Origin: Rubeoparvulum massiliense
Lineage (GTDB): Bacteria > Bacillota > Bacilli > Rubeoparvulales > Rubeoparvulaceae
DNA length: 64,000 nucleotides
Reading direction: 5' to 3'
NCBI RefSeq assembly: GCF_001049895.1
Contig: NZ_CVPE01000006.1
Coordinates: 468,957 to 532,956, forward strand
The translations under genes were made by a program, and so were the position numbers. The notes under the pieces were generated by a model. The model saw only the letters and a list, made by a program, of their open reading frames with translations, ran no database searches and was not told where the DNA came from. Shown here one piece after another: positions 43,613 through 50,675 of the stretch (position 1 is its first letter; every line of letters starts with the position of its first letter).

Positions 43613-44826
43613 TTATGAGATTTGAAGAAAACAGTAAACAATAATCAATAAGGAGATGAACGGCCGCTCCCATCTTATCAAGGAGAATATTCCCCATGCC
43701 AACACCAATTCATGATAATAATTAATGGCTGTAATTGAAAAGCCAAGGGAAAACTGCTCACTTAATACCTGTATGCCTGTGGTCACAAGGGATAGCAGGA
43801 TCGCTGCAACAGCGAGAACAAGGGCGATACGTTTAAGCCATAGAGTAATTCGTGCTAATATCGAGGTTGGTTCGATGGAAACTCTACCAAACCAGTCTTG
43901 TAAACGACTTCGTTGTAAAGAGCTTTCTATATGAAGATAGATGGGTTGCAGATAAGGAATCTTATCAAAGAGTAGTTCTTTCCCCCATTGAAGATCTACA
44001 TTGGCAATTTTAAGAATTTCGTTGGGCTTGGCTTCTTCATCCGACGTAGTTACTGGATACAGAATCACGGGATCAAGCTCTGTCTCAATCGAAAAGATGA
44101 CACGTTGATCCTCTAAAGATCAAAATAGCGTTGACTCCATTGTGTACGGTATTCTGCTAGAAGATACTGCCAAGGCCCCCTCTTCACCGTGTTCGCCATG
44201 CTCACATCCACAGGAATCCAACCTTCATGTTCTAGAAACACTTCATTCCACATATGATACTAACCATTCCCAACGAACGCCCCTACTAAAGTGCGGCAGG
44301 GAATCCCTTGAGAACGGCACAAGGCAGCATATAGCCATGACATCTCACCACAATCTCCCTCTTTTGAGTGAAGAAAGCTCTCTGTTCCCCGCTCTTTCGG
44401 CGGAAAAATGTACTTATAATGGTTTCGAATATGACGAAAAATTGCGAAGGCTTTCTCTTTGTCGGAGATTTTTCCTCTAGTGATGTCATTACCGAGTAAT
44501 TTCACTTCATTGGTTATTTTTACAATTGGTGTGGAGCGTAGATAGAATGCTCTTTCCTCTTCGGTTAGTACTGTGGGACTATTCTTGTATGGGGTAGGAT
44601 GGATCTCTATCTCATATTGGTTGCTGATATGCTCACCTTGTGATAACTCATAATAGGAGAGTGCGTTCCCAGCAGGGTCTCTAGAGAGTAGTTCTGTTGC
44701 TTTTGCACCATTGGAAATGTAGGATCGAACGGTTTGAGCATGATTGCTAGGAGGATTAGCTAACCAGACTTTTGTTACACTCTCTCTACGGTTCGTATAC
44801 GTAAAGACATATTGGTAGATTGCCAA
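43613..44826 (-). pseudogene. Transglutaminase-like membrane protein, broken by a stop and a frameshift
   Basis: The 5' part (TTG 44826 with AAAGGAGG upstream) reads ~188 residues to the transglutaminase cysteine motif (EGDCGEMSWLYAALCRSQGI, Cys159) and then meets an in-frame TAG at 44260-44262. Directly beyond it the same frame reads YHMWNEVFLEHEGWIPVDV, the expected catalytic His and Asp motif, so the stop interrupts one domain. A second lesion, a one-base frameshift near 44111-44120 (YFDL into EDQRVIFSIETELDP), separates the C-terminal membrane part (two or three helices). Two independent lesions make this a pseudogene rather than a readthrough gene. Confidence 0.8.
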
Positions 44827-44862
44827 ATCTTCATCCTCCTTTTATCACCTTTTTCTGTTTTC

Positions 44863-45021
44863 TTGAGACTCCCATGTCTAAAGACGCAAGCCCTCTACCT
44901 TACGGTATCCAGGTGGGATTCTTGCATGACTAAGCGTTCGCAGTCCATTTCTGTTTTGAACAGCCTGCAAGATGAGGGCATCTCATTGCCCCTCCTAAGA
45001 CAGTGCATCTAGCATCTTAGG
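44863..45021 (-). ncRNA. Probable TnpB guide RNA (omega-RNA / reRNA)
   Basis: The 150 bases between the tnpB stop and the right end are non-coding but structured on the minus strand. CCTAAGA / TCTTAGG starts within the tnpB stop codon, followed by GGGCA / TGCCC and an ACCGTAAGGT hairpin close to the terminal TCAA. This is where TnpB omega-RNAs are encoded, with the guide beginning just past the element end. Assignment is by position and structure only. Confidence 0.5.
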
Positions 45022-46360
45022 CCGATTGACTATGACCATCAATCACAGGTGCGTATCGAATATTCATCGCACCGACTAAATCCCTATGTTTCTGGAAGCC
45101 ACATTCGCATGTATATTTCCGGTCCTGTGCCTTATTTTTAGCGGAACACTTTGGACATGTTTGACTTGTGTAGGCAGGATTCACATACTCCACTTTAATA
45201 CCCGCTAAATTCGCTTTGTATTCAATAAATTGAGACAAGCGATAGAATGACCAGTTGTGCAAATTCTTTTCGTTTTTACGGCTTGTTCTTGCCGTCTGTC
45301 GGATGTTCGCTAATTGTTCTAAGCGAATGACAGAAACCTTATTTTCTTTAGCAAAATTTATGATTGCACGGCTAACCTTGTGGTCTTGGTCTTTCATATA
45401 TCGCTGTTCTTTATCATCGAGATTGCGAATGGCGTTTAATTTCTTTAGTTTCCCTAATTTCTTGCGTTTGGATTTGAACATACGTCTGACATACTTGTTC
45501 TGTCTGCCGTTCCCAAAGAAACGTACCTTTTCATCCTCTGTTACCGCAACCGCAGGGACTTTCAAACCTAAATCTACGCCCATGGTCTTTGTTCCTGTTT
45601 TTTCACTTCTAGGAATGGTGACGGAAATTTGTGCAATCCATTTGTTTGATTTTTTTGTGATACGAAGTGTACCTAATTGGTGCTTCAACAAATCGAAAGT
45701 ACGGTTATGTTTATCAACCAACAATGCACGAACAGGCACTTTCTTTGCTTTTCCATCCATCATCAAAGGTAGAGCGATATAAGAGGAGTCCAATGAATAG
45801 TTTTGGTTATTCCATACGCAAACAGGTTTCTTGAGGATAGGAATCATCGTGTATTTACTTTTCTTCACTTTTTGAAACACGCTTTTTGCATCTTGAATCG
45901 CTTGGTTTTTCACTGCACTTGGAAGATGTGCCCGGACATCTTTTGTCGTCTTTTTCGTGCTTTTCTTTTCAGCGACCATTTCAGAAACAAGTGTGTTAAT
46001 TGTAGAGATATATTCTTTGCCCATAGCGGTTAAGATAGAGGTTTGTTCTTTTGTTGGAAGCAATTTGACTTTCACTGTGATTGTTTGTGACATACGTTTC
46101 ACCCCCTTGATTTTTGCCATAATACTAGCGGGACTAAGTGTTGGCAGTGCATTTAGAAGCAGATGTGTATGGTCTTTGTCACACTCTAAAGCAACAATGA
46201 CAACTTCTAATTCTTCACATATTTCTTGTACCAACTGTTTGAAGCGTTTCTCTACATCAGCACGAAGGAATATTTTTCTTCTATATCGAGGGCAAAAAAC
46301 GAAATGATACTTAATTAATGATATGGTTGTGTTTGTTCGTCTGTATTCGTTCATATGCAC
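45017..46360 (-). CDS. Truncated TnpA fused in frame to TnpB (RNA-guided nuclease)
   Basis: Residues 1-88 are the front of an IS200/IS605 Y1 transposase (LIKYHFVFCPRYRRKIFL; HUH motif DHTHLLLNA, His64/His66). It ends at SPASIMAKIKGV, so the last ~45 residues with the catalytic Tyr are missing. From Met90 the protein is a full-length TnpB: RuvC residues Asp263 (GVDLG), Glu348 (RLEQL) and Asp427 (KHRDLVGAMNI), and a zinc ribbon (CPKC...CEC). AAGGGGGTGA lies six bases before the Met90 codon (46093), so the 358-residue TnpB can also be made alone. TnpA should be inactive; TnpB looks intact. Confidence 0.88.
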   Translation of the reverse strand: MHMNEYRRTNTTISLIKYHFVFCPRYRRKIFLRADVEKRFKQLVQEICEELEVVIVALECDKDHTHLLLNALPTLSPASIMAKIKGVKRMSQTITVKVKLLPTKEQTSILTAMGKEYISTINTLVSEMVAEKKSTKKTTKDVRAHLPSAVKNQAIQDAKSVFQKVKKSKYTMIPILKKPVCVWNNQNYSLDSSYIALPLMMDGKAKKVPVRALLVDKHNRTFDLLKHQLGTLRITKKSNKWIAQISVTIPRSEKTGTKTMGVDLGLKVPAVAVTEDEKVRFFGNGRQNKYVRRMFKSKRKKLGKLKKLNAIRNLDDKEQRYMKDQDHKVSRAIINFAKENKVSVIRLEQLANIRQTARTSRKNEKNLHNWSFYRLSQFIEYKANLAGIKVEYVNPAYTSQTCPKCSAKNKAQDRKYTCECGFQKHRDLVGAMNIRYAPVIDGHSQSA

Positions 46361-46410
46361 ATTGTATTAGCTGATTAATAAAACTACAACAATGAGATAT
46401 AAAAAGTAGT

Positions 46411-46480
46411 GAGGTTACGTTTTGGATACTTGAAGTACCACAAACCTTACGGTTTCCTGTGGTACTCCGTATCCAACCTC
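46411..46480. repeat. Left-end hairpin of the IS200/IS605 element
   Basis: A long interrupted stem: GAGGTT/AACCTC, GGATAC/GTATCC, GTACCACA/TGTGGTAC and AAACC-TTAC-GGTTT at the tip. It lies ~50 bases upstream of tnpA. Confidence 0.75.
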
Positions 46481-46556
46481 ACTTTCATCCTGCCCCTAAA
46501 GGGTGTGCTATCGCACAATAGCGGGCTTTCACGTTTGGAAAATCGGTAAGACTATC

Positions 46557-46631
46557 ATGACAGGGAAAACAAGGAATTATACAGAATATTTTAAAAAGCA
46601 GATCGTTGCACTGAGACAAAAAGGATGCTGA
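46557..46631 (+). pseudogene. Remnant of an IS3-family OrfA transposase
   Basis: Twenty-four codons starting ATG read TGKTRNYTEYFKKQIVALRQ, the usual N-terminus of IS3-group OrfA proteins, then stop at TGA. The helix-turn-helix that should follow is gone. A decayed fragment next to the IS605 element. Confidence 0.5.
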
Positions 46632-47074
46632 GTTCATGTATGATCCATCTTTAAACTCTCGAGTAAACCTATCCAAGATCAAAGTATACGCCTAATCCCA
46701 CGTCGGCAACCAATTGCAGTCGGTTTCCTTATATTACTTATTATTCCGTATTTTACTATTCATTGATTCTATATTTATATTTTAACCAGTAAGTCTCTCT
46801 CTTCAACTAACTTCTAGGGTAGGGACTAACCGAGGTAATCTCATGGATAGATCATATAAGAATTTTTACTGCTACGTAAAAACGTTAAGAGAATGTTGAA
46901 TACTCTATCAAGGTTAACTGAAAGATACGAGATAAGCGTAGTTTTTTGGCAATTGAATCCTATTGCTTAGACTGGATTCCGACCTAGTTCTACTTCCAGA
47001 ACTAGAATAATTCAATGAATACAATGATGAATATGGATTGGGCAAACCTTTCATTCGGGACTGATAGTCCAAAG
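46632..47074. other. Gene-poor, AT-rich accessory sequence
   Basis: No coding region seen on either strand. A perfect palindrome CTAGTTCT-N6-AGAACTAG lies at 46984-47005. The frame on the minus strand at 46485-46682 is not supported by a ribosome-binding site or family match. Confidence 0.5.
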
Positions 47075-47106
47075 AAATCCTCATGAATCAAAATTCATGA
47101 GGATTT
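47075..47106 (-). terminator. Terminator of the barstar-like pseudogene
   Basis: Perfect 14-bp arms AAATCCTCATGAAT / ATTCATGAGGATTT with a 4-base loop, directly after the pseudogene stop. Confidence 0.8.
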
Positions 47107-47110
47107 AGCT

Positions 47111-47645
47111 TTACAGCCTAGTTATTTCAATACTTTCAAGACCTAAATCAGAAAGCGTAGCTTCAATTAAATTCTCTTTTAAAGGCAAATTATGCAATAC
47201 TACATGAAAAGGTGTCGGTGGGGTTGGGAAGGAGTCATACTCTCTTCCATTAACCCACTCTCGAATAGTACAAATTAATATATCCTTAAATACTTTAAAA
47301 TCTTGACTACTACTTGTTAATAATTCATCAAAATTGCTAATTACTAGTATATAAACACATCGCCATCCAACCAATCTAAATCATTAATACATTCATCAAA
47401 GGCTGCCCAATTATCCCCAAAATAATTAGGAAACTGTAGCTTAAGAGCAAACTCATCGAATAATCCATCAATATTGGTACATTTTTTCCATCTATCACTT
47501 TAATTATTATGTTGCTTTTTTTGTATTCCTTAATTTGCTAAATAAACGAACTTTTGCTAGTCTCATCCGCTATTAATAAGTGTAAATATGGTTCTTGTAA
47601 GAGTGTTAAATTCTCACCTGATTTCACACTGTCACCCCACTATTC
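47111..47645 (-). pseudogene. Barstar-family immunity protein, decayed
   Basis: Joining three minus-strand frames gives a ~175-residue barstar-like protein. The N-terminal part reads WGDSVKSGENLTLLQEPYLH. It continues QIKEYKKSNIIIKVIDGK, then the barstar hallmark FALKLQFPNYFGDNWAAFDE and CINDLDWLDGDVF, then VISNFDELLTSSSQDFKVFK and RPP-type PTPPTPFHVVLH. Lesions are a TAG at 47538-47540, a frameshift in an A-run at 47482-47487 and another at ~47343-47355. No start codon is left at the 5' end. It was presumably an antidote to a secreted or CDI-type ribonuclease, and no toxin gene remains here. Confidence 0.72.
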
Positions 47646-47970
47646 AATTCTTATAAAACAGAGGCATAGCAACTGCAACTTTAAAACCATAGAAGAATAT
47701 CTTTGACCATTTTGTTTTAAGAATTGTAATATTTTTCTTTTCAGGTCTGGGGTGGTTACCCCAACAAACAATTGTTAAGAATGACCGGAGGGAAATTATT
47801 GAAAATGTACAAGTGTCAATACACTTGTACTGCTTGCCAATTAGCAGAAAGCTAAAAATACCCATAATACACCAAAGAAGTATACGATTGTGTTTACATA
47901 AACAGCAAAAAATATCAAGTTTAAAGTTCAGGCTAGATTGATAATATTTATGAAAGGAGCGGTGGAATAA
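47646..47970. other. Intergenic region with a perfect hairpin, upstream of the C45 gene
   Basis: No convincing gene. A 73-residue minus-strand frame (47644-47865) shows no family or ribosome-binding site. GTACAAGTGT-CAAT-ACACTTGTAC at 47807-47830 is a perfect 10-bp inverted repeat. The promoter of the C45 gene should be here; GAAAGGAGCGG precedes its ATG. Confidence 0.5.
47807..47830. repeat. Perfect 10-bp inverted repeat
   Basis: GTACAAGTGT-CAAT-ACACTTGTAC, 140 bases upstream of the C45 acyltransferase. It could be an operator for the downstream AraC protein or a relic terminator; no T-tract is present. Confidence 0.6.
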
Positions 47971-49077
47971 ATGGAAGAAACAAAGGTGTATTTTAAAAAT
48001 TTTATAGGGTCAAGTTATGATGTAGGGACACAAATAGGTAAGTGGATTTTATCCACGCCCGAGTTATTACAGAAAGTATTACTCCCCCCTAATACTTACC
48101 CTCGCGAAAAGTTTATTGAAATTTTTAAATTGTTGGATTGTTATTGTCAAGGTATTAATGAAGAAATCAGAGGATTTTCAGATACGATTGGTGTATCCAA
48201 CGAACAGGTGCTTTTTTACGCAATGACCTATTTGGAACGAGGGTGCAGTTTAATGGCAACCTTGCCGCAAAAGACCCAAAGTGGTCATACTATAATGGCA
48301 AGAAATTACGATTTCAATGATAAAATGGAAGAAATGTGCTTCTCTTTTACCGACATTAAGGGAAAATATCGGTATATTGGCTCTACCTTAAATTTATTCG
48401 GTAGATGTGATGGAATGAATGAACACGGTCTTGCGGTGTGTAAGGCATCAAATGGTCTACCTGTCGGCAACTTCGAAGGTGGTCAAAAAGCAGGAATAAC
48501 AGGATTTAGTTTTTGGATAGTCGTTCGTAGCATACTTGAAAACTGCAAAAACGTAGATGAAGCAATTCAATGGACAATGGACGCGCCCATCGGTTATAAC
48601 ATTAATTTGATGTTGGCTGATAGCCATAACAAAATAGCCTTACTTCAATGTGTTGATGGTCATAAGGCTTACAAAATTTTGGACGGAAATAGTGATGAAA
48701 CTTACCTTAGTTCCACAAATCATGTGCTATTGGATGACATAAAGCCTTATGAGAAAATGCACATTGAAAATTCTGTAATCCGAAATGATAGGATTGTTAG
48801 CTTATTTGAAAGAGATAAACGAATATCAAAAAACAATATAAAGGAACTGCTTTCAACATCTTATCCCAATGGGCTTTGTTGTCATTATTATAGTGAATTT
48901 TTCGGAACACTACGCTCTATGATATTTGATGCAACTGATAAAACAATAGAAATGACGTTTGGCTCTCCGCAAGCTAACGAATGGCATACTTTTTCTGTTG
49001 GAACATTTGACATGGAAGAAATGAAAGTATCGTTGCCGCAAGAAAAGGCAAGACCAGATTTTTATAAAATTAACTAA
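47971..49077 (+). CDS. C45-family autoproteolytic acyltransferase/hydrolase
   Basis: A 368-residue Ntn-hydrolase-like protein of the acyl-CoA:6-aminopenicillanic acid acyltransferase family. The nucleophile is Cys92 in LERGCSLMA, where self-cleavage frees the N-terminal Cys, followed by GHTIMARNYDF and GRCDGMNEHGLAV, both typical. Family members hydrolyse or transfer acyl groups on amides; the substrate is unknown. It is more AT-rich than the core genes and forms a pair with an AraC regulator 38 bases on, so it looks acquired and locally controlled. Confidence 0.85.
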   Translation: MEETKVYFKNFIGSSYDVGTQIGKWILSTPELLQKVLLPPNTYPREKFIEIFKLLDCYCQGINEEIRGFSDTIGVSNEQVLFYAMTYLERGCSLMATLPQKTQSGHTIMARNYDFNDKMEEMCFSFTDIKGKYRYIGSTLNLFGRCDGMNEHGLAVCKASNGLPVGNFEGGQKAGITGFSFWIVVRSILENCKNVDEAIQWTMDAPIGYNINLMLADSHNKIALLQCVDGHKAYKILDGNSDETYLSSTNHVLLDDIKPYEKMHIENSVIRNDRIVSLFERDKRISKNNIKELLSTSYPNGLCCHYYSEFFGTLRSMIFDATDKTIEMTFGSPQANEWHTFSVGTFDMEEMKVSLPQEKARPDFYKIN

Positions 49078-49115
49078 TACATTACGTATTTATCAAGGGA
49101 GAGGAGGAACTGTCT

Positions 49116-49979
49116 TTGAATGACAAACAGATAATAGCTAAGGCCATTGTATTTATAGAGAACAACTTGTGTCAACCGATTGTTGCACGTGATGTCGCTG
49201 AGGCAGTTTCCTATTCCTACTATCACTTTCACCGTTATTTTCAAGCTATTATGGGCGAAACAATAGGAAACTATATCAGAAGCCGACGGTTAACACAAGC
49301 GGCTTGGGATTTAGTGCATAGTGATAAAAAAGTATTAGATGTTGGACTTTCTCTTTATTTTGAAACAGCAGAAAGTTTTACAAGAGCTTTTAAGGATAGG
49401 TATTCCATGACTCCCTCAGAATACAGAAAAAACGGAATTGATGTTTTAATTGGAAACAGGCAATCCGCACAGAAATCTGATATGAGTATCATCACATATG
49501 CTGGTTTATCTCCAGAAATCCTTGTAATACCTGAAATATATCTCATGGGAATTCGTTTTAAAACAACCGTTTCTGGAAACAAAACCGTTACCATGTGGCA
49601 ACAGTTTAACAAGAAAGTTCCCCCTGATCTTCTTACCACTAAACGATATGGAATTTTTGAGACCTCTGAAACTTGTTCCTTTGATAAATTTAATACCGAT
49701 AGCGAAAGTATGGCATTTGTAGGAATTGAAATTTCAAAGAACGATCCTGTTTTAAATGATCTGCAAGTAAAAAAATTGTGTGGTGGAAAATATGCAAGGT
49801 TTGTCCATAGGGGAACAGTAGATACTTTAATACAAACATATCATTACATTTGGGGTTCTTGGTTCCCTAAGAGCGGTTTTGAACTTGCTAACCGCGACGA
49901 TTTTGAGTGTTATACAGAAAGGTTCACCGGGGCAAATGATAGCAACTCTGAAATTGATATTTATTTCCCCATTGAGTGA
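49116..49979 (+). CDS. AraC family regulator with GyrI-like ligand domain
   Basis: A 287-residue regulator. Residues ~5-105 are the double helix-turn-helix AraC domain (ARDVAEAVSYSYYHFHRYFQ; LDVGLSLYFETAESFTRAFK; YSMTPSEYRK). Residues ~130-287 form a GyrI/SOUL-type effector domain (LMGIRFKTTVSG; KLCGGKYARFVHRGTVDTL; ECYTERF). TTG 49116 follows GGAGAGGAGG. It is downstream of the C45 gene and probably controls it in response to a small molecule. Confidence 0.9.
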   Translation: MNDKQIIAKAIVFIENNLCQPIVARDVAEAVSYSYYHFHRYFQAIMGETIGNYIRSRRLTQAAWDLVHSDKKVLDVGLSLYFETAESFTRAFKDRYSMTPSEYRKNGIDVLIGNRQSAQKSDMSIITYAGLSPEILVIPEIYLMGIRFKTTVSGNKTVTMWQQFNKKVPPDLLTTKRYGIFETSETCSFDKFNTDSESMAFVGIEISKNDPVLNDLQVKKLCGGKYARFVHRGTVDTLIQTYHYIWGSWFPKSGFELANRDDFECYTERFTGANDSNSEIDIYFPIE

Positions 49980-50280
49980 ATGGATAATAGTTGGTGTCCA
50001 CCAATTAATTTAAAACCACATCGTAAAAACACTGAATATTGGGTCGGGTGCCGTTACTGATAATGCCACGCCCACCATGAGTTTGTGCTTCTTTTAGGAC
50101 ACTGTCTTAAAAGATACGCGTTGTCCGAAGCTGATTCACCTCATGGCTGAAGTCACGAGTGTTCTCGGCTATTCCGTTAAAAACAAGGCCCAGACAAAGC
50201 TTTGTGCTTCACCTGAACCTTATCATGTTATTTATGCATTATGTATGTATCGAATCGTAGAAATACAATGCATCCCATTC
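49980..50280. other. Intergenic region, possible gene remnants
   Basis: No intact gene. Minus-strand sequence at ~50085-50175 reads IAENTRDFSHEVNQLRTTRI and at ~50030-50100 reads KEAQTHGGRGIISNGTRPNI before stops; both look coding-like, but neither is identifiable. Confidence 0.3.
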
Positions 50281-50562
50281 CTATTCTTCAGTACGATTGT
50301 TCACTTGCTCTGCTTCTGCTGAATAACTTTGGCTCTCATTATCCATTGCATCGAGCTGCTGTCGTTTTTGGTCTTTTGCCTCGCGAACTCGCTCTTCTAT
50401 GGAAAACTCCTTCATCCCATCACGCATTCCCTCTTTAATCACTTCATAGAAATCATCTACGCTCTCTCGAATGGCATGCTTCACTGCTAATTTCACAATC
50501 AAATAGAGAATAAATGCATACATTGCAAGGATAAGAACACTAATTCCTGCTCCCGCTCCCAT
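50281..50562 (-). CDS. Small single-helix membrane protein with charged tail
   Basis: A 93-residue protein: one N-terminal helix (GAGAGISVLILAMYAFILYL, IVKLAVK) then a highly charged, probably coiled cytoplasmic tail (SIEERVREAKDQKRQQLDAM; AEAEQVNNRTEE). No family recognised. ATG 50562 is preferred because GGGAG lies ~10 bases upstream, while the ATG at 50583 lacks a site. It stands alone beside the PLD-helicase operon. Confidence 0.5.
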   Translation of the reverse strand: MGAGAGISVLILAMYAFILYLIVKLAVKHAIRESVDDFYEVIKEGMRDGMKEFSIEERVREAKDQKRQQLDAMDNESQSYSAEAEQVNNRTEE

Positions 50563-50636
50563 TATGTGACCGCTCCCTTCCATCTACTAACTCTATTATT
50601 CTGTACGTTTGCGTGAAGGCTGTCAAATCATAAAGA

Positions 50637-50675
50637 AAAACCAACCCTGATCTACTTCAAGATCAAAGCTGGTTC
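50637..50675 (-). terminator. Terminator overlapping the helicase stop codon
   Basis: AACCAGCTTTGATCT / AGATCAGGGTTGGTT on the minus strand, followed by TTTTC. It begins within the last codons of the PLD-helicase gene. Confidence 0.75.

Larger units (their letters stand above)
44863..46490 (-). mobile_element. IS200/IS605-family element with fused tnpA-tnpB
   Basis: The element is inserted ~35 bases upstream of the transglutaminase-like pseudogene. It carries one fused transposase gene, a subterminal hairpin at the left end (46411-46480), and a structured right end that finishes near TCAA at 44863-44866. Left- and right-end hairpins share ACCTTACGGT with the same TTAC loop. The exact left boundary is uncertain and could extend to ~46540. 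No terminal inverted repeats or target duplication are expected for this family. Confidence 0.75.

Noticed and set aside
44260-44262. Amber readthrough or pyrrolysine at the transglutaminase TAG
   Set aside because: An independent frameshift 140 bases downstream already breaks the gene, and no pyrrolysine machinery is visible in the window.
46485-46682. A 65-residue minus-strand frame next to the IS element
   Set aside because: No start signal, no family; it overlaps the IS605 left flank and the opposite-strand IS3 remnant.
47644-47865. A 73-residue minus-strand frame upstream of the barstar pseudogene
   Set aside because: It spans the perfect hairpin at 47807-47830 and has no family match; it might hold toxin-gene debris, but this cannot be supported.
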